From Gordionus sp. m RMFG-2023 (taxonomy: Eukaryota > Nematomorpha > Gordioida > Chordodea > Parachordodidae): a stretch of DNA of 64,000 nt. The stretch lies in the NCBI RefSeq assembly GCF_954871325.1, contig NC_088775.1, positions 64,891,561 to 64,955,560 on the forward strand, written 5' to 3'. Numbering within the stretch: the first letter of the stretch is position 1; every line of letters begins with the position of its first letter. Shown here one piece after another: positions 33,714-48,700 of the stretch. The notes below the pieces were generated by a model that searched no databases, was not told the origin of the DNA, and was given only the letters and a program-made list of their open reading frames with translations. The position numbers and the translations under genes were made by a program.

Positions 33714-36700
33714 GTAAACGATATCTAATTATGATTAATATTCAACCATATTATTTAATAGTACTATAATTACATTAGAGGATCCCATATATTTAATTTT
33801 AATCATGGAATTTGCATGGGGTGGTCATAATACCAAGTGGGCATTTTGCCCACGAAGCCAAGGAAAAAATTATTAGTAACAAAATTTTGGCCAAATTAAA
33901 AATTGAGTGAAATCATTTATTTTAGGCTGTGTCGGTCAACTCATTACTTAATAAAATAGACAAAAAAGCAAAAGAAAAAATTCGCCCAATGTTTTATAAG
34001 ATCACTTCATTGGTTGGTTTGGCTCTAGTTATTTTGTTTTAATATATTATAACTTAAACCTTATAAAATTTGCAATAATAAAAAAAAGATTTTTAATAAA
34101 TAGAAGTCTGTTCTGCTCATTTCGCCGAAAAATATAGCAAGTTCCCCCGCCCATCACCAGCTCATTGTTTTAAAATATTTTTTTAACCCGCCCACTCTCC
34201 CCCATGTTCCAAATCTTTTACCATGCCCATCCACGTCCTATCTTAGAATGGAAGGGATAAACCCCGCTATACAGACCTCTAGTCTTGGAAGCCTACTGTT
34301 TTTTTAATTTTTTTAAAATTCATATAGCAAATTTTTTATGTGAACATTAGATTATAAATTGAAATGTATCTATTATTTACTCGTAGAATCGATGACCCAA
34401 GATTTAAGTTTCACACAGTAGGTGGAGGGGTAAAGCGCACTGTCTGAAGTTGCTTTGCCCTTTGAAACCATCTGCCACATCAAAAAAATTTAAATTAAAA
34501 AAAAATAATTAAATTCCTAAAGTTTAGAGATTGAATATAAATGTGTTCCAATTTAATTTGAAATCTATAATAAAGAAGAGCTCAAATTAGCTTTAACAAA
34601 TGACCCACTTGATTTGGGTATAGCCAAAATTAACCCAGGCCTTTTTTTATTATAAAATTTCTATTTCTAAAAAAAGTTTGGAATATATTTTCTTAAAATT
34701 AAACCACTGATGAAGATGAATTTAATAAGAAGTGTGGAAGTTATTAGTATTTATAAAGAAAGTTATCTCATCAACTCCTATCTGATTTCTCTAATCCTCA
34801 CTACGCCTCTAAATATGTCAACATTCTTAATTAATTAAACTTCAATATTTTTGATCCTGAGATTACAACTTCTCCACCAACTATGAATCTAACAAGATGA
34901 ATTAACAAAAGAAGTGACTTATTATTTTAGTTTTCTTCTCTGTCATAAAGAAAGTTATCTCATCAACTCCTATCTGATTTCTCTAATCCTCACTACGCCT
35001 CTAAATTGTCAACAATCTTAATTAATTAAACTTCAATATTTTTGATCCTGAGATTACAACTTCTCCACCAACTATGAATCTAACAAGATGAATTAACAAA
35101 AGAAGTGACTTATTATTTTAGTTTTCTTCTCTGTCATAAAAAAAGAGTATCTCCTATCACTTTATCATTATTTTTAAAGATAAATGCTTATCTAGAAACT
35201 GTCGATCATTTTTGAAGCATCGCTGAATACAAATCAGTCGGTGACACGCCATACAGTAATCAATTAGGGTTTAAAATTAGGATTCTGTTACAATCACATA
35301 ATTTAACTGAATTCTTATTGGGTACTAAAATATATATTATGAATAAATGACAATTTTAAATATCTCGTTCGAATTAATAATTTTTAAAAATTTGAATATC
35401 AACATTTTAGGTTTTTTTAGTACATCGTCATTTATAATATATAACTATGCACATTTTTTTATTTAATTAATTCACCCCAACATGTTAATTGCTGGCAATT
35501 TAAATATAAGAAAAGAAGTTAAAGCACGATATCCGAAAAATTCTTTTTGTTTAACAAATAATCCTTGTTTTTTAAAATATTACGATAATTTACTAGTTTT
35601 GAATTTGTTAAAAAAAATCGAAATAAATTTTATATTTAATTTAAATGTCCGATTTATTACTAGTTGATTGCATATTCATTTGTATTAGTTGAAATTACAT
35701 GCCTAAGCAATTGAACTTTTTTTTGATATGTTTAATGCTTATTTTTCTGATTGAGAGTTTATTTGAGTTTCTTAGCGCATTTGGGCCCTGAGATTCTTTT
35801 TAAAAGTTCCAAAATGCGCGGACAAAAGACACATAAAAACACTGGTAAAATTATCCCATTTTTTTATAAACTTTTGATTGAAAATGAATTATTTAAAAAA
35901 AGTAACTATTCTTAGAATAACCTTTCTTTTAAAATGCAAATCGCGCAATTTTAGGGGAGACTCAGAGTTTACTATCTAATTCTTTTCAACATAGAATTAA
36001 ATTTGAAATATTTTTTAACAACTTAGACATCTCACATACTTACTATAGTATTACCCAAATTCAATCAAAAACGACTACCTAAAATTTCTCATGGCACATC
36101 ATTTTCGCAAATGTAACTCAAGGTCACTTTTTTAAAATAAGTATTAAAAAATCACCTTTATTTTCTTCCATTTCAGAATGACAGGATCAAAAATTGATGA
36201 TTAAATAAAATTAAAGCTAATGTATCATCAGGGCCCCCAATAAATTCCCCCCACCCCCACCATCCTTCCTAAGAAATATTGTGGATATTTCGTTTTTTGC
36301 CATTTTCATACACTTAGAAGGGAGTGCAATAAAAAATATATTGCATAATGATTAATATTATCCAAGTTATTACCAATTATTTATATTCGATATATACACT
36401 TTAGAATTATACGTAAATAATTTAGTCCCCCCCCCCCCCACCTCAGTGATATTTTTTTTGTACGACGATCCCATATATTAATCAGAAACCTGCAGAGGTC
36501 AGAATTGTAGGCCCCACTCGAGATTTTTTAGTATTTCCAATTTTAAGTCTGTCTCCCCCTCCCCCGAGATTTGTAGGAAATTTTTTTAGCTCGGCTAGGA
36601 TTTTTTATTTGATCACTTTTGCCCGGCCCAAAATTTTTTAAAATTTTGTTTGTTTTAAATAATTTTGCCATTTGTTTCAGGTAAACGTCCCATTGTATGA

Positions 36701-39700
36701 TTTTCCAACTTACTAATAAATATAATTTTTTTTATTAAATCTACCAGTCCCGGATTTTAAAATCATAACATTTCTCGGCTTGGACATGTCTCTTATATTA
36801 TCATTTTAATTGTTTTTAAGAATCGTCTTATTATCATAATATTCTAGAATATACTTAGACCTGTGCACCAACGGCAATTTTCTTCACGGCAGAAAAGCTG
36901 TTGATTATAGGGCCGTCAGATCCCGATTAAGGCGACGGCGTGGCGTGTAAAATTTTTAAAATGCTATTTTATTCATATCAGAGACCTGTAGAAACATGAG
37001 TTGCACGGCCAGTCGGGATTTCTTTTAAATAAAAATTTTTCTCGGGACAAGTATTGCCCGATATTCCGCTTTTGTCGTAATTTCCCGATTTTTTACTTTC
37101 GCCAAAACACGCCTCGATTGATTTACGCTTTCTCCCGATTTTCCTAAAAAAAATTTTCCCGATTTTTTATTTATTTTTTAAAATATAAAATAAAAAGCTT
37201 AACCAGAAACTGACGCCATCATTTTTTATTTTAATTCAATCATACATTTAAAAAGGCATCTTATTTTTGTTTTTTTTATCCATAGAAAGGAAAAAACAAA
37301 GAATTCTAAAAAAAAATTATATAATTAAATGCTCAGATTCTGATGATGAAAATATTTCTTAAGTAAATATGAAGTAAGTATTTTATATAATTTTTAGAAA
37401 TCAATCTACATAATATGGTATTTTAGAAGTAAGAAATTTATTATAAATTTTAACATTTTTATATAGCCTTAATTGATTAATTAAATGATTTCATGATATT
37501 TCATTTTTTTTCCAAATACAACATTCAAAAATGTAAATCGAAATCCAAAATAACTGGATAGATTTATTAATGGGTCAGAGAAGATAAAGAATATAGCTTA
37601 AATGCAATTTGTATAATATGCAATATAACATTTGTTATCAGCCGGAGGAGTCCATGTTGTAAAAAAAACCTTCAACAAGACAAGAACATATTTCCAATTT
37701 AAAAAATGATGGAATTAGCTTTGAATGAAAATATTATGCCTATGTCATACAATTTACAATGCAGAAAGAGGGGCATGCTTCATTATCAAATAAAATGTAT
37801 GCCGGATTCAGTAGACCCACAAACGGTATCTGTTTTAAAGAAAATTATAGATTCTAAAGATATCGAAAGGTTCGAACTTCTAAGACAACTTTAAAAGTAG
37901 GAATTCGTTGCTTTAAATATATCAGAGACCTGCAGAAGTACCATTTGCACGGCCCGGCCTGGATTTTTTTTCAAAATTTTTTTCGACCCGCCCGGAGTTT
38001 TTAAAAAATATTTTTCAGTACTTTTTTTTCAAAGAACATTGAGCCAAATTTTGAAAAATATGCAATATTATATTCTCAAACGCTAATTCAGAGCGTATAT
38101 TTAGTTTAATAAAAAATTAAAGGCGGAAAGATCGTAATTAGTTATATTTATCCGCTTTAGAAAGCAGAATTAATGATCAAACATAATTTTAACTATACTT
38201 GTAAGAATTTTAATGAATATGTAACAAAAAGTACAAAATTAATTATATCTTCTGAAAAATATATATACTGATTTTTTTAATAATCTATTAATTTTATGGC
38301 GAGTGTTAGCAAGCTTTTGTCGAAAAAAGATTCCTTAGTCTTGATCAGTCTTCGCTAATTCGTTTCCCTAATTCTTTAAAAAAGTATTGATAAGAATGGA
38401 GCAGGCTATGGGTATGAATGAGTAAGAAGCGTCGATGAAGCTATATTTGATGATTTTTCGGGTTTCTATAAGGGCGTGAGCATCGACGTTGTGGCTATAT
38501 ATCAATGCAGGTGAAGTCCAGGGTTTCCATGTCTCACCCCATCAGCGGGAGACTCCCGCAATTTTTTAGTTTACACGCAGACATCTTTCTCCCGCAAAAT
38601 TACCGCAATTGGAAATCTCCCGCAAAAATCTACCGCAATTATTTAATTTCTCCCGCAATTTTTTATAAAAGTATTTTAACGTTTTAATATATAAATAATG
38701 ATTTTGAGAGACATTAATTGATTATTTTTATATTTTTAAAATAAATTTTAAATATTTATTCGAAAAACATGTCTAATTTGTAAATTTCTTTCTATCCTGT
38801 TTTATTTTTATCCAATAATAAATCAACATCATTTCATTTATATAAGTCAGTACAGGGGAGTATATCAACATGATTGCAACACAAAAATAGCCTCAAAAAT
38901 AATAAATAATACAGATGCAACTACATTTGCGGAAATCGTATACATCTATCATGTAGTTCTACATTCACAGAGCTATATCATCACAATGTGGGTCGAATCT
39001 TTTTCTCATGATATTTAACGACTCCAATATAAGTGCAAACCTTACTTGTGGTAGAGCAAAAATGAGCAAGGCTATCACAAGTGTTTTAGAACCTGAATCC
39101 TAGAGGTCAATTCTAGATGATTTGAAAGATGGGCATCCATATGCAATAGATGCATCTAATAAGGGAAATAGTAAAACATTTCCCTCGTTCCTTCGCTATT
39201 TCAACAAGAATAAGAACATTTCAATAAAACTGTTAAAATTATTTCCTCGGATACTGAAAAATCCAACGATGTAGCTAGCCACATAATGGTAAATATAGCT
39301 GAGGGTAATGAGTTACATATCAGCTTTCTGCGCTGATAATGCCTGTGAATTTTGGCAAAGATCAAAATGTATTTACCTAATTGAGGCAGCACAATAATGA
39401 ATTAATACGAATTGGCTGTATATGCCATATGCTATATAATTCTTGCAAGAAGGCAATGACTGTACTATCTGTGGATGTCGAAATAATTGTGATAAAATGT
39501 TTTAACGAATTTAGTTCATCAACTAAAAGAGTTAATGAAGTGGTCTGACTTAAAATGGTGTGAGTTGTTTGCGATATATACCTATCAGGTGGTTGTCATT
39601 AATACCTGCCATCGATAGAATTTTAAAATATTACAAACCCTTAAAAAAATACTTTTTAAATAAAGATTTTAAAAGCTGTGCTAAAATTTTGAAAATTTTT

Positions 39701-42700
39701 TTCGAGTATGAAATAGCAGAAGCATATTTGGTTCATTTCACATGTAGGAAATCTACTTCATGCAGTTAATATTCAGTTGCAATCAGAATATTCTTTATTA
39801 AAAAAGATTCACAAAATCATGCTACAGCTCTGTTCATCTCTACAGTTAAAAATTGATAATAAATTTTATGGCGCTATTGCTAAAAATATTATATTAAATG
39901 TTCAAATAACACTCTAATTAATACATTTTTAAATGAAGCAATTTTTATTAAGACAATTTTATAATATTTACAATCAAAATTTGATTTTAATAATTCTATT
40001 TACTAATGTATAAATATTATGACCTTGGAACAGAAACCATTAATTGATGGTTTTTATAATTTAGTAAATATATTAAAAATACTGAAAGACATTGATGCCT
40101 TGTTTGAGGAGATTGTAATTCTTTTATAGGTAGAATTTTTTCGTAATAATCCCCATGCTTGAAAAAAATATGCGAGTATGTCTTCTCCTTACCTCATTCT
40201 AATGCCTCATCCTAGCGCATTTTTAGCCTGATAAGAATTGCCTGGAAAAATGAGAGAAATCGGATTGCTTTAACAACATTAGAGGCCTAATGGTTAAACA
40301 AATATATAATATGACATGCCAGGAATTTTATAAATATCTCAATAACGACGGTAAACATTTAGTTCTATTATTTAAATCTCAAATAAAATATAATTAAGTT
40401 TTAGCAATTGGCGCCATAAAATTTATTGTTAATTTTTAACTGTAAAGATGAACACATCTGTAGCATAATTTTGTGAATCTTTGTTAAGATTCTTCTGATT
40501 GCAACTACACATTAACAGCATGTAGTAGATTTCTTACATGTAAAATCATTCCTAAATATATCTCTGCCATTCATTATTGGAAAAATTTTTCAAAATGTTA
40601 GGACAGTTTTTATAATTTTTATTTAAGAAATATTTTTTTAAAGGTTTATAAAATTTTAAAATTTAATCGATGGCGGGTATTAGGAACATATCGCAACCAA
40701 CATTGTGCTGACTCAATTCTGTAAATACACTCTGTTTTTACAAATTCACTGAGGCACTATCAGATCAGAAAGCTGACATGCAATTTATTGATAATCTCGA
40801 ATCTGCTATATTTACCATTATATGGTTAGCTATGTCTTTGGATTTTTCACTATTTGATGGGAAAAAATTTAATAGTTTTATTGAAACGACCTTAATTTTG
40901 TTGAAATAGCCGAGGATCAAGGAAAATATTTTAATATTCCCCTTATTAGATGCATCTGTTAGAATTGCATATGTATGCCCATCTTTCAAATCATCAAGAA
41001 TTGACCTCCTAGATTTAGGTCCTAAAACATTGATGATAGCCTTGCTCATTTTTGTTCTACAGGTATAGTTTTCATTTATATTAGAGTCGTTAAATATTAT
41101 GGGAAAAAGATTTTACCAACATTGTGATTGTAAGTATCTCTGTGAATGTTGCACTACAAGATTGATTAAAATTGCCGCAACTGTAGTTACATCTGTATTA
41201 TTTCTTATTTTTGGAGTACCTTATTATATATTTAAACGTGATACGTGATAATTAAGCACCTATCCCTATAATGTTATGCACATACACACGGTAGATTTCC
41301 AATTGCGGTCGTTTTGCGGGACATTCACATAAAATATATTTTAATTGTAAAATTAAAATCGTTTTTATAAATAAAATTTTATCTTGTTTACATTCTTTTA
41401 TATTTAAAAAAGATCGTTGGTTTTTTTTATAAATTAATATATTTTAATAAATCAAGACGTAATAATTAAGTCCCGCAAAATTTTTTTTTAGAATTTTTAT
41501 ATTTCTACCGCAATTTTCATATTTCTCCCGTAATTTGAAAATTTTGACCTGGCAACCCTGATGAAGTCTCAAACCAGAAACTGACACCTTGACAAAGGAA
41601 TTAAGGCCATTCCATCCTAACGTTTCATCTGAATATTAAAATTAATAAAATATAAATTGTAGTGTGGAGCAAATCAAATTATTATGAAAACCTTAAAATA
41701 AAAATACTCTAAGGCTAGAAAGTATTCATGGTGTCAACAAGAGCCCTATAAATAACATGTCAAATAAAAAAGGGAAACCATCTTTAAAACTTTTCAATAT
41801 CTTATCTAGTTGACGAATTATTCACATTTATAAATTCATTCAGAGAGTCTGTAGAATTTCTTTCTCTCAAAAGGGATCAACAGTTAATTTAGGGTTATTT
41901 TTGAGTAGTGTGATAGAAACAAATATACAAATCAAGGAATCTGAATCTCATATATCATTTGTCTTAAAAAAAGCAAAAAACATAGTTTTCCAATTACCGA
42001 ACTGCAAGTAATTTATTATATAATTATTTTTTATTTAACATTATCAAAATAAATATTTATTCAAAATATTTTGCGGAATAGATAGTAGCGAAACTATTTG
42101 ATCCTGCCTAAAAAAGATCTTAAAATTGTTTCAGAATATTTAAATACGAATTTTCCAACATCATTGCAATTTTTTTAGACACTTAAAACTTATAAAGTAT
42201 CATAGAATGCGGAGAGTGAGATTCAAGTTGAAGATGGGCAAACAAAATATTTTCAAGCAAAGACTATACTAACACTAGCAATCTAGAGCAATAACGCCAT
42301 ATTTTATTCGGCCAACATACTACAAGAACAGGATCCACTAATCTATTGGGAGAAAAAGCAACTGGAACTTTCAAGACTTGCTAATTTAGGCAGGAAAGTA
42401 CATTGTATACCTGCAACTAGCACGTCTAGCGAAATAATGTTCTCCATCGCTAGATTAATACTCAATGCCAAAATAATCCCTTTATGCCCCATCAATCTAT
42501 ACAAAATAATATTTTCATACAAGCATAACTTATCTAAATTTGATATCTAATTTATTTATATTTCTTACTTTATATTTTGTTGAATTCTAAATTTTTATAT
42601 AAATTTGTTTTAATAAAAATCGATAGAATATTACAGATATTATAAGAAACCCTGAATTAGAAGGCCTCGTCTATTTCGGAAAATGAGAAATACATAAATT

Positions 42701-45700
42701 TATTTATGATGGGACAGGTTTTCGGGAAATTCACCGAGTAAGTGTGTCACTAAGCTAATTAATTTATTATAGATTGGGGTTTAAATGAGATTTAAATATA
42801 CTTTTTTTGATAATAATAGTTAATTTGGGTAGGATTGGTTAATGTAATGTCAAAATTTACTTCAAATCAATTAAAAACTCGATTGTACATTTTGTTTAAA
42901 GGCTTATAAAGTATTAATTTCAAAAATTTAATTTATAATAGGAATCGGGATGAATGATCGTTTTCTCGTTTTTCTTAAATCACATATAATAACTTAAGCT
43001 TAATATAGATGAATAATCGGTTCAGGAACCGAGATTAATTTGAATAAGATTTCTAGCCTTTAGGATCTGGAATCTTAATTTAAAAAAATTAAATTTATCG
43101 GCCCCATCTTAAATAACCTTGTATTATAAAGATTTTAATTATTTATATTAGTATTTCCTTTTTATTCCTAGGAATATTTTTCTCTCTAAAAAAATAACGT
43201 CCTATAGGAATCCAGTTAATATACCCTAGTGTTGTTAATAGGTTCGATTATTTTAAATTAAAATTTTGGCCAAAATAATATTACGCAAGCCTCGAGAATT
43301 AGTTAATAGATCCAAATTTTCTGCCATCTATGAGTAAAATTTCCAGGATTGCGTAATACTTTTTGGTTAAAATATTGGGCTAGGCATTTTTAAAAAATGG
43401 ATTCGTTTAACAATAATAAATAAGGTGACAAGGAACCTATTTTTAACTGTCTATTCCTACACAAAATATCCAAACTCTTATCATATATAAAGATTGACCA
43501 CCTCCCACTTGATGACCAAAACCGCTTTGAGTGATCAATATATGGAGGCTTAATTATATAGTATTTATCTTCTCTAATCTTTTTTAGTTTATTATTGTAA
43601 TTTTTTTAAAAGGAAGATAAAATAATATTTTATTAAAATAAAAGTGATGGGATAATATAAATTATTATTATCAAATTTTTTTATATGTAACAACCGTAAT
43701 TTGATATTTTTATTTAATGTAATACATTAAAAAAATAAAATATATTATTATATAAAAAATCCCTAATAAAATGTAAGATTTCAGGGAAATTAATTAAAAA
43801 GAAGCATATGCTTATATCATAATAGTATTCATTATTTTTAAATAATATTGCATTTATATTTAACAAACTAATGGGGATTATTTACCCCCAAACTTATATA
43901 TGATTTAATAATCTAGTTCCAGTGCCTACCACTAATGTTCTCACCCAGCCCGGGAAAATTTTTTAAAACCATATAAAAAATAATAATTCATGGAAGAGAG
44001 CACTCATGTGTTTTTATTTAGCAGATCAGTCATATTAGAATGTGATTATTCAACTATTGACAAATAATATTCATAAACCTCTAAGCCAACGCGGAGGTCT
44101 CTGATGGAAATACAAAATAAATCCAATTATAAAATCAATACTGATATGAATGTTAAGTTTTACAAAACCCCCTCCCCTTTTGATTTTACCCTCTAAAACT
44201 TTAATGCCTCAATCGCATCGTACCCATTCGTGGGAGCAGGGATATAATAGACCTCTTTCACTCTCCTGGAATTTTTTTTTAAAGAAATATTAAATTTGTA
44301 TAATATAATTGTTATTAATTATGATTGCATATTTTTTAAATTATAATTATATTTGAATAAAAATTTAATTTTACTGAAAGTTTTTTTATTATAAATTAAG
44401 ATTTGACTTTTATTATATACCTACTACGAATAGAGTAATTGCATTATTCGTACGAATAGAATAATTCCTCATTTTATTTAAAAAAAATAAAAAATATATT
44501 TAAAAAATACGTGAGGAGGTGCCATTAGGTTATGACACCGTGGATTGATATTACAAATTTCCATTGAAATTCGCTGACATAAATAAAAACCTTCCCGAGA
44601 ATCACCCGAAGATAAGCGCATTTTTTGGCCGAGGGCTTTAAAGAAATCCCGAACTCTGGGTCCAAAAGCATCGATTGTGTCAGAAACAATGGGGGGTTGA
44701 AATGATATTAGGAATGTTAATATAAATTTCCGCTCTAACTAAAGAATTGGAGCTAAAGGATGGTGCAAATCAATCAATTCATGCCCGGGCTATCGGGATT
44801 CCCTTGCTCCATGGAAAAAATGTCATTCCTTTAGGCCTGATATTGTCCCCGAGATTAAGACCTACACGTTCCAAAGTTGATGGAATATTAGCTGAACGGA
44901 GAGATCTAGCAATAATCGAATTTACTACTTATGATGTGGATGGTGGCCGATGGAGAAGCAGCAGTCAAGAGGGTGGTAGTCTAGACTATAATATTTTTTG
45001 TGGGTTAGCCGTTTCAAAAATCGAGCTGTATTAATTTTTAAACACGGCCCAGCCCATTTATTTATTCACTATTTTTTTTATCAATCTTTTTATTTTAATT
45101 AATTTATATCACTGGACTAACTTAAGAGCCCTCCAAGTTGAAGCCTAAAAAGTATAAAAAATTCCAGCCTAAAAAATTGAGCCAAGTCGAGTTAGCGCCA
45201 AAAAATAAATCATTGCACCCGGTGGCTGAATTATTGATGAATGTAGGATTTTGAAGTAACGAGTGTCTTTATTTTACATTTTAAGATTTAATGTTTGGAT
45301 CTTTTGAATATTCATAGGCATTTGACGACAAGCAAGGCTGAAATAATTGAAAAATTAGCTCCATCTCAACGAAAATTGGATTTTACATTGTAAATATATA
45401 ACATAGCAAATACAATTATTCCTAAGAAACTTTTTGTATATTAATTCATATTTCTAACATTTAAATTTTTTATACTTATATATAAATTTTAAGGCTCAAA
45501 AAATTCAAATTTCTATTTTGGGTCATTTAAGTGATTCTTTACATATAATTTTTTTTATAATTCACATTAATTTAAAATTGTGTATTAGAAATAGTTATTA
45601 GTCCTAATAAATTTATGCTTGATATTTTTAAAAAACATTAATATTTCTTAAAAAATTTTATTATCCCCCCCCCCCCCCCCCACGACCAAATTCCTGCGTA

Positions 45701-48700
45701 CGCGCCTGACAACCAGTATAAAATTAGAATTTAACATAGATTTGCGACGACAAAAGATCACATTTTGTTTTTTTATTCGATCGTGTAATAAATTTCTCTA
45801 ATTAATTCCTCTAAAAAAATCGATAAAAGGCTAAATATACTCCCATTTTAAAAGAAATACTACAACATTAAAATGGTTTAAAAATTATAAAGATATATAT
45901 AAATACAACAAAATCGATACGAACGACCAATCATTTAAATGTAAACGTCTTTTTTCCAATTTATTTTTTCTCACTGATTTCTTGTAGCATGCATAAATAT
46001 AAGGCAATTATAGTCGTTTTCACAATGCGTTAACCCCCCCCCCCCCCCCCCCATCATCAACGGGAAAATAAATATTGTTTTTTATAATTAGGACTAATAA
46101 CTATTTCTAATACACAATTTTAAATTAATGTGAATTATAAAAAAATTATATGTAAAGAATCACTTAAATGACCCAAAATAGAAATTTGAATTTTTTGAGC
46201 CTTTAAAATTTATATATAAGTATAAAAAATTTAAATGTTAGAAATATAGATTAATATACAAAAAGTTTCTTAGGAATAATTGTATTTGCTATGTTATATA
46301 TTTACAATGTAAAATCCAATTTTCGTTGAGATGGAGCTAATTTTTCAATTATTTCAGTCTTGCTTGTTGTCAAATGCCTATGAATATTCAAAAGATCCAA
46401 ACCTTTCAATCTACTAAGTTGTACTTCTTGGTATGTTTTTCAGAGACCTGCAAGGTCGGCCCCGGGCCGGACAGTATTTTAATTTATTTAAATATACCCG
46501 GGCCGGGCCCGAAATTTTTAAAAAAACACACCCGGACTGAGCCTGAATTTTTTTAAAAAACACCAAGACCGGGCCTGAAATTTTTAAAAAAAAATCCGGG
46601 CCGTGCTCTGCAAATGGTACTTCTGCAGGGCTCTGTTATTCTTCTTAAAAAAGAGAATGTTCTCTCATTAGTTTAAAACATAGTTATTCAGCTAATAAGG
46701 CATCATAAGATACTTTAACATCTTCATGATAAAAATCCAACAAATATTTTTTTTTCTATCACCATCCGAAAAAGGTTGGGAAGGCATTTATGGAAGTAAT
46801 ATTTGCAAATTAGTAAGGGGTGTATGATGAATTAAAAACCATTCATTTATTTGGGTTATAAATGTATCTGTATCTAAGATATACTCTTCTACTGATCCTA
46901 TATTAATGTTTTAACTATGAGCTTGCCTTGCTGCAAGTCGAGGGAGACAAATATTAAACACGCATAGCTCTGTTTTGACTTAACAATAACATTTAAAATA
47001 TGAAATTCATAATTTCCTTGAGTTCTAATAAAATGCTCTCCGCTATTCTCATTCATAATCAAGTCAATGTCATGTTTTTGAAAAGTAATACATAAAATAG
47101 TTGTATAATTAAATAATACATTCTAATGAGAAATTTTTTTGGAATAAGCATTGAATCCAATAATTTTCTTGCTTCTGAGAAAATATTTCTTTCAGGCCAT
47201 TGTGATATTTCAGTAATAGCAAATACTCGGCTCTTCTGTTACTGCTTGATGGCGGAGACTCCATCTCGTTGGACAAAGTTGCAATTTCTTTCTCCCTGTT
47301 GGACAAGAAGTTTCAGAAATAATTATTATTTGACTAGAAATTTGAAAATGGTAGATAAATATTACGCCACTAAAAATTTGAAAATAATAAGTAAATATTA
47401 GGCCGGAAAACTAGAAATCGAAATTAATTGATAAAATAACTTAGTTGATGAATGTGATAATAAATGTAATTAAATATATATTTAATATGAGATAGGAATA
47501 AATATTAACAAATATAAATTAATATAAACAATAATATTTTTGAAAAATATATCCGGCATCTGCATTTTTTGGCTTGGGGGGGAGGAGATTTGTCCCCCTG
47601 CCCCCCCCCCGCTGTGTACGCGCCTGCTGGTTGTCAATATCGTGCTTTAAAATTATTACCATAAATCAAAGGTTTACCTATATCAAGTATCTGCCAATAC
47701 TGATACTTATTTCGATACACAAATTTTATTTATTTCACATTCCCTTCTCTCCTTATTAGGTTGGGATTACAGTTAAAGGTTAGTATAATTTGCTTATAGA
47801 GCAAAAATAATTATTCAAAAAAAAATCCCCATTTAAGGGAATTTTTGTTTTGAATAATTATAAATCCTGATTATAAATTTTCTCTTATCGATTGACAATT
47901 TTCATTTAATTTATAGTTGCTTTTCAAAATAAATAGATTTATTTATGGTCACATTGTGTGTATGAACCCAGCGTTGGGCCTATTTTTATAAATCTGTCCG
48001 GTATTCCTTTTAATAATTTCGAATTGTACTGTAAGTACAACCGGTGTCTATAATTAGCCTCATACAAAAGTTATTAATATTTAGCTTAATAAATAATATG
48101 ATTTCATATTTGGGTTATGACCTAAAGTTGACTAGTGTGATTAAATCTGATCCATAGGGACTTTTAATATTTAAAAAATTCTATAATCAAATCTTTGAAG
48201 TAGATCCAACCCGCGTTAAAAACAGGCTCTGGTTAATAAGTTCCGATAATCTAAACTCGAACAGTTTGGCTCAGGACCAGATACTATTTTATAACTAAAC
48301 TATATTCTTATAAATTATAATTATCAATTTTTTAATAACATCTTTGTTAAAATTCCCGATTTGGGTCTATTTTTCAAACAGCCCGATGAAAAATATAACT
48401 AAAATTATATTATTTAAGCATCGAGATTTGGCAAATAGATGTCCAAGCATTTCTGCCAGCTATGAGCAAAATCTTTAGGCTTACATAACGTTATTTTGTA
48501 ATCTTAATCGGGCAGTTTTTTCAAATCTACCCGAATCGGACTTTTTAACAACACTAATAACGTCACACCCACAATGTTTAGTTTTTAATTAGTGAAAATA
48601 ATTTTTTTTTAGACAATATCAACTCATCTATAATAAATGAAATAATTATATATATATATTTTTCCAAAATAGCCCAATCAAATGTATGTTCACACCAAAT

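Larger units (their letters stand above)
38519..41560. mobile_element. Fold-back hAT element carrying two inverted transposase pieces
   Basis: Starts CAGGGTTTCCATGTCTC and ends GACCTGGCAACCCTG. Flanks GTGAAGTC (38511-38518) and ATGAAGTC (41561-41568) match 7 of 8, so both ends belong to one insertion. The two halves are inverted copies of one hAT: 39060-39880 on the plus strand and 40380-41049 on the minus strand encode the same region, meeting near 40070-40270. Subterminal sequence is rich in CTCCCGCAA. Broken relative at 25505-26707. Confidence 0.8.

Noticed and set aside
34420-34485. tRNA-like sequence (GGGGTAAAGCGCACTG, CTTTGAAACC)
   Set aside because: Only loose A- and B-box resemblance; no cloverleaf can be drawn.
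44747-45034. 95-codon plus-strand open frame with ordinary composition
   Set aside because: Shadow of the antisense non-LTR retrotransposon fragment, which gives a recognisable protein on the minus strand.
47109-47401. Overlapping short open frames on both strands
   Set aside because: Possible transposase debris, but no motif secure enough to assign a family.
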